64,000 nt of DNA from Alopecurus myosuroides (lineage: Eukaryota > Streptophyta > Magnoliopsida > Poales > Poaceae), in assembly GCA_028641055.1 (NCBI GenBank), contig CM054057.1, positions 725,682,484-725,746,483 on the forward strand. Direction: 5' to 3'. Made by a program: the position numbers and the translations under genes. Under the pieces are notes generated by a model. That model was not told the origin of the DNA. It worked only from the letters and a program-made list of their open reading frames with translations, and did no database searches. This document shows, one piece after another, positions 20,920-32,650 of this stretch; the first letter of the stretch is position 1; every line of letters starts with the position of its first letter.

Positions 20920-23900
20920 TGTGACGCCCCGAGATCGGGCACTATGCAGATTTCAGCATTCCGGGCAAATCCGCATAATAACCGATTCCAGGTTGCCACT
21001 TATGATAACATTACAACAGTTCACGAATATTCCACAACAACAACAGAAACAGATAGATACAAGACAACTCGAACGAGCCAAGGATACAACTGATACAATA
21101 CAAAGATCCAAATAACAGCGGAAGTAACAACATATCGTCCGTCTACGGACAAGATACAAATTGGACTAAGAGTCCTGAAGATAACCGAGAGCGTCCAATC
21201 CCTGCCCAGGCCAAGCCGGAGGGATTCCCAAGCTAACGTCGTCAGACTTCAAACCTGTTGACTGCAATGTTGAATATGCAGCCACGAAAAAGATTCGTGG
21301 GTTAGTACGGTTAAGTACTGGCAAGTGGATAAACCATACTCACAAGATACCGGCGTAGCCAGTCATCACAAGATACAAATACTTTGGGATCAACGGAAAG
21401 GAAGGGGTTATAAGCGACATCGGGCTGCACTAACCAACTACAGAGAACTACAACTTCCAACTAACAGAAAGAAGATAAGATCGAGTATTGTAACCAACTG
21501 AAAGATAACTTCAAACAAACCCATCCTGGATCTCGCCCCTTATCCGAAGAAGCAATCCGAGGATAACTCACACAGTTGGATTAATGATGGTTCAGATTAT
21601 TGTGTCAATAAGCCTATTACTAGTCAAGTTGTTAATCATTGGGAGTAAGATTGTTAATCATTAGGTTTAAGTTGTCCTGAGTACTTGTTAGCCAGTACTT
21701 TCACCAAGTAATCTATAACCGCGGAAAACACGGCTTCTCGAGAAGATTATCCCTGCAGGGTTGCACCAATTTGGCCGTACACGTAAGAATAACCCGCCAG
21801 ACGGGGGATCAACCCACCAAGCGAGGTACTCAACACAACTCAACTCTTCTTCGCATCAAGCCCAAAGCACCTTGGGCGCACGGCTAATCGAGCCCAGAAG
21901 AAAATGGACCCTCATAGCACTCTAAGACCGTGTCCCCCTATATGCCGACTACGAAAGTTCCACCCGGGTACCAAGGGCTCGCAAGATCATGCATGCAGCA
22001 AATGGAAAACCCGAACTAAATGAGGCGATTTGGACGAGATGCGAATCGAGTCAAATTGAGGGGGGCGCCCATACTCTCTTCCCACATGCGGGTAGTGCGC
22101 TCATCATGGATCAGTAGACAAGACCCTTTTCCTATTAGGGTGGACACTAGCAGGCCTCAAAACCACAAGGGCCTCCTGCCGGTGCCTTATCATCAAATTA
22201 TTATTACCATTAGCATTAACAGGATTGATTGATTAACATCGAGCCCCCAGAACGATAATAATAGTAAAAGAAGTAACCGACAACAGACTCGAGCAAAAGC
22301 AACCCCTAAGCATGCAGCTACGACACGAATGCCAACGAGGTAAACAATCAACAGTTAATAGGAAGTGGAAGGAAAGGCTATATCATGGCAGCAAGGTAAA
22401 CATACGATGGGATCGAGACACAAGCATCGTATCAACAGGCTAGAATAAGAACAACGGAAAGAATCGGTAACAAGTGATGAAAGGCAGCCATATGGCAGCA
22501 AGTGAGTATACTTGCCTGAGATCCCGCAAGGTAGCAGAACTTGTCGTTGCTCACATCATCTCAACGTCCTATCCGGGAAGAAGCAATGAACCTCGAACAA
22601 ACACCGGATGCAACAATTACTACTACGGCAAAAGATCCAGCATGATCAAGATATGGATGCATGACAAGTTCAAAGATGCATCAAGGTAAACTAGTTGGCA
22701 AGATAAACCGATTTAAATGGACCCATATGCAATTTGAGTTGCATATGAAAAGCCCATGAATTATGGTTGAAACAATTGTTATACAACTAACCAATAGGTG
22801 AAAGTGGATTAGCATGATGCATGGATGAGGAAAACAACAAAATAACAACAATAGAACCAGTTGGAAATAAGGGTTACCCATTTTGAAACTCACTTATTAA
22901 GTTTTGGGAATTTTGGTTACTTAAAGGTGTCACACAAGCATTTGGTTGTTTTCATCAAGTTAAATTGTTCAAAACAGATAACAAAGTTCATATTGGATTA
23001 GAACACAAAATTTTAGGTGGATTACATGTTTCAATTATTGAAAAAGAAATTACAATGATTTAATTATGAATTAAACAAGATTAAACAAGTTTTAAATGAA
23101 TTTAAAACAAGTTTGAATATTATTTGAATTTTATTTGTTCAAAACATAAATTCAAATTCATATTTGAAAGGTTATGTTTTTCTGGTTTGAAAACATATTT
23201 TGCATGTTCAAAAAAAAAATTTATATTGAGCAAGTTGTGATTTTATCAAATTTAAATGAATTAAACAAGGATTAAATTATTTAGGCAATTTAACTTATTC
23301 AAACCATGAAACAAAATTTATATTTGAAGAGGTTATTTGAAATAGCATGGAAAACATATTTTATTTGCATGATTTGGATTTATTATGATTTAGTTATGCA
23401 ATTTAGCAAATTACAATTGAATTATTTGAATTCAAATTTGAATTGCATTTTGAAAATTCAAAACAGAAAACAAATGGCATAGTTGGATAGACAATTTAAT
23501 TTAGAACAATAAACATATTTTACTTTGGTTATTTAGAGGTATATTTTGAAAGTTATTATCAATTTAAAATAGAGGACTAATCTGTAATTTTTAAGGGCTG
23601 AAAAGTAAAACAGAAAAATTAAAAACCTTTTGTTACTCTGCAGTGGCTGTACACAGCCACTGACAGAGGGCCCAGGCCACGCTGGCGCTGCGTGGCGTGG
23701 TTGGAGGGTGACAGGGCACCGCGGTCTATGACCAGTGGGCCCTGCTGCGCGGAAGAAAATCGAAAAAGGGGGGGTTGCGCCCGCGGGGGATCGACCCCGG
23801 GTGCTAGCGCTGCGCGGACGGATGCAGTACCACTACGATACTGAAGCTGGTTGTGATGGAAGGGATACGGAAACAGGAAGTATTTAACAGTGGCCACTTA

Positions 23901-25339
23901 ACTGAATTTTAACATCGCCATCAGACGTACAGGTTCAGAGAAAGAAACGGATGCGGCTGCTGGGGATCAGTCGTGATCGGCGGTCGCTGCCAGGGCGCTG
24001 TGGTGCGTGTGGTCGAGGTTTGCATGCAGGTGTGCATGCATCGGGTGTGGAGGCGAACAGTACAGGAGAACAAGGCGAGGGAGGAGGAGACGATACAGAG
24101 CACACCTGCCACTGCTGCTGTCGAGGTACAGCCACGGCGAGATCTTGCCGGCGACGGCGCGGCCAACACAGTCGCACCCAGCAGGCGGCGAGGGGACGGG
24201 GAGCCTCAGGGGACCGCCGCGGTTCCATTCCCCGCCCCAGATGCTCCTCGCGGTGGCCGTGGCAATCAGAGCTAGGGGAAGGCAGTGGTGATGCACGGTG
24301 GGTTGGGTCCAGAACGGAGGAGTTCAGAGAGAGGGAGGGAGGTGGAAGATGGCGGCGATGGGAAGGAGGGGGCTCTAGGGTTAGGGGCAGAGGGTCGCTT
24401 GGTGGTTTTATGAGGAGCTGGTGCTAGGTACGACATAGAATAGGGGAGGGGGAGGAGGATCGCACGGCAGGGAGGGGTTCGTACCATTGCTGACGTCGAG
24501 GAAGAAGACAACAGAGAAAAGGTAGTGGGCTAGAAAGATAGGTGGGCTGGGGAAGGAAAAGGAGATGGGGTTGGGCTGGTCTGCCTCCCTCTATTTTGTT
24601 ATTTTCTCCTTTTGATTTTTTTTTGTAAAGAATAAAAAGGAGAGAGAGATAGAAAAGGGGTTAGGGTTTTCTTTTTATTTTATAAATAAATTTTGTTAAT
24701 TTGCAAAACATCAATTAAAAGTAATGTTAACATTAACTTCAAAATTTGGAATATTAATTTGATTTCTAATTTGTTATTTGAATTCCAAATAGAGGTTGGG
24801 GTGCTTATTTGATAATTAAATTTTTATTAATTTGCAACACAACAACAACAAGGTAGTTTAAAATTAACTTCAACAACTTGAATTATTAATGTGATATTAA
24901 ATTGTTAGGTGATTTTCAAATAGGGTTTGGGTTGGAGTTTTGGGAAATAAACAAATTGTATTTAATAAGTTCAATCAATTATACAAACATTATTGAATTT
25001 AATTGGTTTGCAAAATTTTAATGTTTAAACCCATATTGAAATATGATAAATAAGATTGATTTGATTTGAATTTTTTGGATTTTGCCATTAGGGTTTTAAT
25101 AAAAGGGAAAAAATTTATGAACAAGCAATTGGATTAAAACAAATTCAACTATTGAAAAACAAATGAGTGGTTTAGTTTGCAATTTTGAAATTGGGAAGTT
25201 TGAACATGTGGGAAAGTTTTAATTGTGTTTGAATTTTGAGTTGTTTTTGAAAAACAGAATGCAATGCTCATGTGATGCATGTGATGCAAGCAAAAAGAAA
25301 ACAAACACTTCCTATTAGGGTAACACCCCAGGTGTTACA
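20920..25339. mobile_element. Solo LTR, 4420 bp, flanked by GTGGT (Sukkula-like)
   Basis: Begins TGTGACGCCCCGAGATCGGG and ends CCCCAGGTGTTACA, with identical GTGGT at 20915-20919 and 25340-25344. No PBS, PPT or internal domain adjoins it, so it is a solo LTR left by recombination between two LTRs. The length and lack of coding capacity resemble the Sukkula/LARD class of Triticeae. A G/C-rich block (about 23640-24560) sits in otherwise AT-rich sequence. It contains a CAGTGGCTGT/ACAGCCACTG palindrome at 23641-23662 and open frames on both strands that match no family I know. Confidence 0.85.
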
Positions 25340-25353
25340 GTGGTGGTGGTGAG

Positions 25354-26750
25354 TGATACGTCATAAATGTATCCCTAATTTCTGATGTTCCATGCTGTTT
25401 TCATGTTGTTTCCCACATGTTTTCCCTACACTTTATGTCATTTTTACACGTTTTCCGGGACTAACCTATTAACAAGATGCCACAGAGCTAGTTCCCTATT
25501 TTCTGCTGTTTTTTGTTTCTGGAAATATTCTCGAAATTGGAAAATTCGAAAGCCAGAAGTCCTAAAGGTCCTGGAAGCTTCCAGAAGTCCCGAAGAGCCT
25601 AGGAGGGGGGCCACAGGGTGGCCACACCATGGGGTGGCACGGGCCCCCCCTAGCCGTGCCACCTAGTGGTGTGGGCCCCCTGGCCACCACCCAGCATCGC
25701 CCTTTCGCCCATATATACTCCCCGATGCATAAACCCTAGGAGAATCGACCTTTTCCACAAAATACATCCGTAGCTCCACCGCCGCTGCCGACAAGTTTCG
25801 GGGGACAGATCTATGTTCTAGCACCCTGCCGGGACAGGGAAGTGCCCCCGGAAGTCATCTCCATCGACTCCACCGCCATCTCAATCGGCGTTGCTGCCTC
25901 CTACGATGAGGAGGGAGTAGTTCTCCCCTGAGGCCGAGGGCTCTACTGGTAGCTATGTGGCTAATCTCTCTCTCCCATGGTGTGATCTTTATGTGATCAT
26001 GAGCTTTGTAATCTAGTTGAATATGTAGATTGATCTTCATCTGTTATGCTACTCAAGTGGTTTTTTATCTCTGTAAACTATTGATCACGGGATAAAGGTG
26101 ACAGTGTGTGCTCCGTGTGGCTTAGCATGATATTTATATCTTGTGTTGGAAGGTGAACCTATGAAATTGTGGCGTTTGTTTAGTACTAATTTATGGCGCT
26201 CGTAGTGACATTGGGGTGCCCTAGAGAGAGAATGTAGACTTGAGGAGTGATGTTAAAGCCCTACGTAATGATTAGTGTTCGTTATCCGACCGGAGAGTGG
26301 TTTGGAGTAGCATAGTGAAGAAATGATATTTATGCATTCTATTATGTGATCATTGTTGAGAGTGTCCTCTAGTGAAAGTAGGAGCCCTAAGCCTTATTTC
26401 CAAGCATTGAAACACCGTTTTCCGCCTGTTCTGCTACATATTTGCTTGCTGCCATTTTTATTTCAGATTGTTATTATCACTTATAATCATCCCTACTATT
26501 TGTATTTTACTCTATCTTCGCCGAACTAGTCACCTATATACCTGACAAGTATATTGGGTGTGTTGGGGACACAAGAGACTTATTGTATCTTGATTGTAGG
26601 GTTGCTTGAGAGGGATATCTTTGACCTCTAGCTCTCTGAGTTCGATAAACCTTGGGTAATCCACTTAAGGGAAACTTGTTGCTGTTCTAAAAACCTCTGC
26701 ACTTGGAGGCCCAACACTGTCTACAAGAATAGAAGCATGCGTAGACATCA
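25354..26750 (+). repeat. 5' LTR of S (1397 bp)
   Basis: TGATACGTCATAAATGTATC ... GCGTAGACATCA. Compared with the 3' LTR it lacks an ~11-bp segment near 25510 and has an extra segment near 25736-25758 (AACCCTAGGAGAATCGACC), plus scattered substitutions. Confidence 0.93.
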
Positions 26751-26760
26751 AGCTCTTTTC

Positions 26761-26778
26761 TGGCGTCGTTGCCGGGGA
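26761..26778 (+). other. Primer-binding site of S
   Basis: TGGCGTCGTTGCCGGGGA, 10 nt after the 5' LTR. It is near the TGGCGCCGTTGCCGGGGA PBS of Athila-type elements, which is complementary to a tRNA 3' end (usually given as tRNA-Asp). Confidence 0.88.
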
Positions 26779-26907
26779 GGTAAGGTAAAAGGTACTCACA
26801 TCCTCAGGTGTGAGTGCTCGAAGTTATTTCCTTTAGATCCTGCAATTATATCTTTTTGTTTCTTGTTTTTATTTTCACTAGTTAGGCTTAATGGAAATAA
26901 CAAATAT

Positions 26908-27198
26908 ATGAGAGAGCTTTATAATGTTTATCTTGAGTTAGGACATGAAGTGTTTGAAGAGAAAATTAAAAAACCTACGGAACTTTATTTGCATGCTAAT
27001 AGCAATGTTATTAGTCTGAATGCTTTGAACACTATTATTTCTAATGCTATGGAAATGTCTAAGCTTGGGGAAGCTAGTTTTGATGAATATGATATTTTTA
27101 GTCCCCCAAGTTTTGAGGAGGAAATTTTCCTTGATGATACTTTGCCTCCAATATATGATGATTATAATGATTGTGGTATTCTAGTTCCACCTATTTAA
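26908..27198 (+). CDS. Short ORF 1 of element S (gag-position, unknown)
   Basis: Frame starting at a Met (MRELYNVYLELGHE), about 96 codons, ending with acidic and proline-rich segments (SPPSFEEEIFLDDTLPPIYD). The frame is open further upstream but in leader sequence. No zinc knuckle, RT or protease motif. Such small ORFs recur in non-autonomous Triticeae Athila elements, and their role is unknown to me. It is followed after 1 bp by the next ORF, which repeats its NDEYDIF-SPP motif. Confidence 0.6.
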   Translation: MRELYNVYLELGHEVFEEKIKKPTELYLHANSNVISLNALNTIISNAMEMSKLGEASFDEYDIFSPPSFEEEIFLDDTLPPIYDDYNDCGILVPPI

Positions 27199-27199
27199 A

Positions 27200-27625
27200 A
27201 TGATGAATATGATATTTTTCAGTCCACCTACAATAGAGGAAAATATTAATTATGATTACAATATGCCTCCTATATTTAATGATTATGGTGATGAGAATAA
27301 TAATGATAGCTATTTTGTTGAATTTGCTCCCACTACTATTAATAAGAATGACTATGCTTATGTGGAGAGTATTAATTCTTTTATGGATGTGGCTCATGAT
27401 AAGAATGTTTCTTGTGATAGTTATATTGTTAATTTCATTCATGATGCAACTGAAAGTTATTATGAGAGAGGAAAACATAGTCCTATGCATCTAAACAATA
27501 TCAAGTTTCCCCTCTTTATGTTGAAATTTCTGAAGTTGCACTTGTTTTGCTTTCCTATGCTTGTTGCTTTGTGTTTTCATGACTTGTTTTTTTACAAGAA
27601 TCTTTTTCATAGGAAGTGGACTTAA
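27200..27625 (+). CDS. Short ORF 2 of element S (unknown, C-terminal hydrophobic segment)
   Basis: 141 codons. The N-terminal half is acidic and Asn/Asp/Tyr-rich (NMPPIFNDYGDENNNDS), the middle has the motif CDSYIVNFIHDATESYYERG, and the C-terminus has a hydrophobic stretch (LKFLKLHLFCFPMLVALCFH) that could span a membrane. The motif is familiar from non-autonomous Athila-type elements of wheat. It overlaps nothing and probably formed one frame with the ORF before it, since 27181-27200 shows a stop followed by the same motif. Confidence 0.6.
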   Translation: MMNMIFFSPPTIEENINYDYNMPPIFNDYGDENNNDSYFVEFAPTTINKNDYAYVESINSFMDVAHDKNVSCDSYIVNFIHDATESYYERGKHSPMHLNNIKFPLFMLKFLKLHLFCFPMLVALCFHDLFFYKNLFHRKWT

Positions 27626-30408
27626 ATGTGGTTTACATTTGCTTCTTAATTATCTCTTTTTCTTCAATTCATATTCCTCACGTGAGCATCTTCTCAAATT
27701 ATCATGCCTAGCTAAAAGGCGTTAAAGAAAAGCACTACCTGGAGACAACCCATTTTATTTCTCTGTTTTCCTTTGTTTTTCTTTGGTGTGCTCTGCACCT
27801 GGGTGTTGTATATTTCCTTAGAAACCCTGTTTTATCTTTTTTGTGTGTTTTTGTTGAGCCAAGTAAAGACTCTAGTGGAAAGTTGACACTATATTTTGGA
27901 TTTCTGCGCACAAAACAGATTTCTGTTGTCCACTGTTAATTACGTATAAAATCACAGAAAATTCAAAATTACCTTAGATTGTTTGTGCTTAATCCTGGGC
28001 TATATAAGAAACTTTTCTTAGTTGATCACTTTTTGATTTAAGCAACAGAACATTTTTGAAAAAAATCAATGTCTGCCTACTTTTTTGTTTTGACAGATTT
28101 GTGCCAATTATTGCATTTGCATCTTAATATCTTTCTTTTGGTGTTCTTTTGAGAAAAAGAGTTTTAAAAGAAGTTGTGACAGTAGATAATGTGTGTTTTA
28201 GTGCTAGTCGTGTGTTGAAACTGAACCATGTGAATTTATTATTTCGATTGCACTAACATTGCTAATGAAGATTGTGAGAAGTTTGGCGTGAAGGAAGTTT
28301 TCAAGGGTCAAGAGAAGAGGATGATATGATGTGATCAAGAAGAGTGAAGAGCCTAAGCTTGGGGATGCCCCGGTGGTACATCCCAGCAAATTCCAAGAAG
28401 ACTCAAGCGTCTAAATTTGGGGATGCCCAAGGCATCCCCTTCTTCATCGACAAATTATCAGGTCACTTTTAGTGAAACTACATTTTTATTCAGCCACATC
28501 TTATGTGATTTACTTGGAGCGTCTTTTATTTTTGTATTAAGTTTGTTTGGTTTTCTTTGCTGTAATAAATGTTTGGAACCTATCATACCTGTGTGGGAGA
28601 GATACACGCTCCGTTTTCATTGCTTAGAACACTCTAGTTTTCATTCTTATTGTTTTGTGAGTGTTCACTTTTTGCTAGTACTTCATTTAGCCTTTGTTTT
28701 CATGCATATCTTATTCAGAGTTGTTAGTTTTAGTAGTGTTATGTGAGAACTCTCATGTTTGCTTGTTGTACCGTGTATAGTATTTTTGTTAAAACATATC
28801 TTGTATTGTGCTTGTTGGGAGAAGAAACTGCTGCTTGATGTAGAATTTATAACAGTGCCAGTAGAAGCTTGTATAGACTGTGGCTAGGACTTTTTCATGG
28901 CGTGCTAAATGTTATTTTTAGTTTTATAGCCCTGTGGTTATTGAGTAGGATGAATAGCCTTAAATAGCTGAGACTGTTTAATATGTCTTGAGAGATTCAT
29001 AAGTTGTTCTTGTCATAGCAAAGCATCAATCTATTGTATTCTCTTCCGAATGTTTTATTTGGTTGACTTGGCGCATGCTCACACCATGTTTACGACTACA
29101 AACCAGTCACGAATAGCCTCCATGACCACTTAGTTTTTGAACTTGTGATACTGCTTATGTTTTAATTAATGAGGCTTATGTCGCTATGCATGATTATTGC
29201 TCTTATGCTCTCTTGATTTGTCGCTCCCAGTCTTTTGCTAGCCTCCACCTGTACTGAGTATGAGCTCTACTCGTGCATCCAACTCCCTTAAACCAAAGTT
29301 TTCCCATTGTGTACACCATACCTACCTATATGTGGTATTTAACTGCCACTCCAAGTAAATTGCTCATGTGCTACCTTTAAAACTTTCAAAATTGCTCCTA
29401 TTTTGTGTTCTTGTTTTTGCTCATGAGGACATCAATACATAATCTTTATCTCACTTATTGATTGGATTTCATACCCTGGACTAGTGGCTTCGTCCGCTTA
29501 TCCAAATGATAGAAGAGCTGACAGCGGGGTGCCTAGCACCAAATTAATACAAACAAATTATCTTCACTATTTTTGCCCCTGATTTAATAGTCAAAGTATA
29601 ATTGTGTAAACAAAGGAGAAAGAGGGATGACCTTCTACACCAGTTGCGTCCTTCACTATGGGAGACGCTCTTGTGAATACAGTTGGCTTGTGACATACTG
29701 TATTGTCTGTTTACCATTCGTTGACATTAACATACACCTCTCCTAAAATATAGACACTCCTCCACGGTATGTGATTGTTGGCAGGCACCCGAGGATTCGG
29801 TTAGCCATGGTTTGTGAAAGATGGATGGGAGGAGTGTCAAACTTTTAATACCTCTATTTAATAATATAAAAATCTCTACCACATGAGTGATCCCTGCTTC
29901 CCTTTACAAAGGGCCTTTCTTTTACTTTATGTTGAGTCTCCATCTTCTAACTTTATGCACAGTTGAGAGAGCATTTTTGCCATTCTGAGTTCTATGTGCA
30001 TTTGTCCCATAAACATCAATAATTACTTCATGATGTGATAATATTTTTTCTTAAATTATTTGTTCCAGTCTTCCTCTTGAACTTTGAAAGTGTCCCACAT
30101 TTATGTTTTGTCCCACTCTTACGGACTAGCGAAATACCACTTTGCCATGCTTTCTCTATACCTGAAACAAACGTTTATCTTTCTTTGCATTATTATCCAT
30201 GATCCTTTATTTAAGATACTCTTCATGATGCAAAGTCATTGCTATGCTTTATTATTGAAGTTCTATTTGTCATTTTTGTGTTTGAAGTTCTATGATCTCA
30301 GCGTACATATGCTTTTACAATATAATGATCAAGTTTATGTAGTAGCATGTCACCTCGGAAATTATTGTGTTTTATCGTTTACCTACTCGAGGACGAGTAG
30401 GAACTAAT
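27626..30408 (+). other. Non-coding 3' half of element S
   Basis: T-rich on the plus strand, no coding region found. The last ~1.1 kb is the reverse complement of F's 3' region with moderate divergence. CTTGGGGATGCC occurs at 28360, 28418 and the PPT. Confidence 0.7.
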
Positions 30409-30420
30409 CTTGGGGATGCT
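30409..30420 (+). other. Polypurine tract of S
   Basis: CTTGGGGATGCT immediately before the 3' LTR, preceded by GAGGACGAGTAGGAACTAAT. Confidence 0.75.
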
Positions 30421-31808
30421 TGATACGTCATAAACGTATCCCTAATTTCTCATGTTCCATGTTGTTTTCATGTTGATTCCCACATGTTTTCCCTACACTT
30501 TATGTCATTTTTACACGTTTTCCGGGACTAACCTATTAACAAGATGCCACAGAGCCAGTTCCCTGTTTTCTGCTATTTTTAGTTTCAGAATAGTTGTTCT
30601 GGAAATATTCTCGGAATTGGAAAATTCAAAAACCACAAGTCCTAAAAGTCCCGGAAGCTTCTAGAAGTCCCGAAGAGCCCCGGAGGGGGGCTACAGGGTG
30701 GCCACACCATGGGGTGGCGTGGGTCCTCCCTAGCCATGCCACCTAGTGGTGTGGGCCCCCTGGCCACCACCACGCATCGCCCTTTCGCCCATATATACTC
30801 CCCGATGCATAAAATACATCCGTAGCTCCGCCACCACCGACGACAAGTTTCGGGGGACAAATCTCTGTTCTGGGACCCTGCCAGGACGGGGAAGTGCCCC
30901 CGGAAGTCATCTCCATCGACTCCACCGCCATCTCCATCGTCGTTGTTGTCTCCTACAATGAGGAAGAAGTAGTTCTCCCCCGAGGTTGAGGGCTCTACCA
31001 GTAGCTATGTGGTTCATCTCACTCTCCCATGGTGTGATCTTTATGTGTTCATGAGCTTTGTAATCTAGTTGAATATGTAGATTGATCTTCATATGTTATG
31101 CTACTCAAGTGGTTTTGTTATCTCTGGAAACTATTTGATCAAGGGGTAAAGGTGACAGTGTGTGCTCCGTGTGGTTTAGCATGATATTTATATATTGTGT
31201 TGGAAGGTGAACCTATGAAATTGTGGCGTTTGTTTAGTACTAATTTATGGCACTCGTAGTGTCATTGGGGTGCCCTAGAGAGGGAATATAGACTTGAGGA
31301 GTGCTGTTAAAGCCCTACGCAATGATTAGTGTTCGTTATCCGGCCGGAGAGTAGTTTGGAGTAGCATAGTGAAGAAATGATATTTATGCATTCAATTATG
31401 TGATCATTGTTGAGAGTGTCCTGATCTAGTGAAAGTAGGAGCCCTAGACCTTATTTCCAAGCATTGAAACACCATTTTTCGCCTGTTCTCCTACATGTTT
31501 GCTTGCTTCCATTTTTATTTCAGATTGTTATTATCACTTATAATCATCCATACTACTTTCATTTTACTCTCTCTTCGCCGAACTAGTGCACCTATATACC
31601 TGACAAGTATATTGGGTGTGTTGGGGACACAAGAGACTTATTGTATCTTGATTGTAGGGTTTCTTGAGAGGGATATCTTTGACCTCTACCTCCCTGAGTT
31701 CGATAAACCTTGGGTAATCCACTTAAGGGAAACTTGCTGGTGTTCTACAAACCTCTGCACTTGGAGGCCCAACACTGTCTTCAAGAATAGAATCGTGCGT
31801 AGACATCA
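30421..31808 (+). repeat. 3' LTR of S (1388 bp)
   Basis: TGATACGTCATAAACGTATC ... GCGTAGACATCA, then the GTGAG duplication at 31809-31813. Confidence 0.93.
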
Positions 31809-32327
31809 GTGAGTCCTTCTCAATAAGCTTATCAATTGATTTGTTCAAATCTTCAATCGCGAACAGAATTTTATGTAACATCTTCGTATTGTGCTCAATA
31901 CGGTTTGTGTGCTTGTCAGACGGTAAATTCCAGCCATCGGGATTTTCCTCCCACACGTCTTTAGGTTGAGACCTCTCCCTATCTGCACGGTTAGAACGAG
32001 CCATATCCCAGCAAAAAGGCAATTTGCCTCCGGTACCCTCATATATTGATACTCATGAATTAAAGTATGGAAATGTCTCTTAGTACGCGGTAGTGGAATC
32101 TCTGGGTCAAAACAACAATGTAGGGCCTTCCATCTAGTGCCCATACTCACGGTTTGCTTGAAAGGTTTTGCAACCAGTCCAATGCTTGCGACGGTGGCGC
32201 GTGGATGCACTCGCGGTTTTTCTTCTACATCCCCTTTGGCTCCACTATGAATCTCCTCCTTCGGCTTCTGTTCTTGGAGATCATCTTCCTTTGGGGCCTT
32301 CCCCTTGTTGTTGTTGGCGGAGAACAT
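31809..32327 (-). pseudogene. Extra ORF of F in the env position
   Basis: Starts at the Met of MFSANNNKGKAPKEDD (32327), a lysine/glutamate-rich N-terminus, followed by TRWKALHCCFDPEIPLPRTK and FHTLIHEYQYMRVPEAN. A frameshift near 32010 shifts it to the frame reading RSNRADRERSQPKDVWEENP and a heptad-like end (MLHKILFAIEDLNKSIDKLI). The reading is then cut by the insertion of S. Athila elements often carry an extra ORF here. I see no signal peptide or convincing membrane segment in the part starting at 32327, so I do not call it an envelope. Function unknown. Confidence 0.6.
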
Positions 32328-32650
32328 TGTGTTTATAAAACTGAAAAAGGGTCCTGGCAGAAACAGCTCAAAACAGAAACACGACGAGAAAATGATATAC
32401 GGACCTCGGGGGGTCCGGGGGGTTATATAGCAAAAATATACGTAACGAAAGTAAAGTTGAGGTCGAAAACGAGTCGAAGAGGGGCTCAGGGGCGCCCAAA
32501 CCATAGCTAGGCGCAGCCAGGGGTGGGCCCGTGCCCAGTCATGGTATGGTGCCCCCGGGCACCATCTCCAACTCTTCTTTGGCCCGATATTTTTCATATT
32601 TTCCAAAAACCAATAATTTATAGCTTAAAAGATGTTCCAAAAACTTTTTC
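32328..32650 (-). other. F spacer between pol and the extra ORF
   Basis: Leader of the extra ORF. It is open in frame (31845-32606 reading) but without recognisable protein similarity. Confidence 0.45.

Larger units (their letters stand above)
25354..31808 (+). mobile_element. Non-autonomous Athila-like element S, TSD GTGAG
   Basis: Complete two-LTR element: LTR 25354-26750, PBS 26761-26778, internal region with two short ORFs, PPT 30409-30420, LTR 30421-31808, and GTGAG on both sides (25349-25353 and 31809-31813). It has no protease, RT, RNase H or integrase, so it would depend on proteins of an autonomous relative such as F. Both have an Athila-type PBS set 10-12 nt from the LTR. Confidence 0.92.

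Noticed and set aside
23951..24427. 158-aa plus-strand frame and overlapping Arg-rich frames inside the solo LTR
   Set aside because: Arg/Gly-rich translation of a GC island, open on both strands at once, no recognisable domain.
27252..27494. 80-aa Met/Ile/Leu-rich plus-strand frame resembling a membrane protein
   Set aside because: Out-of-frame shadow of the short ORF 2 of element S.
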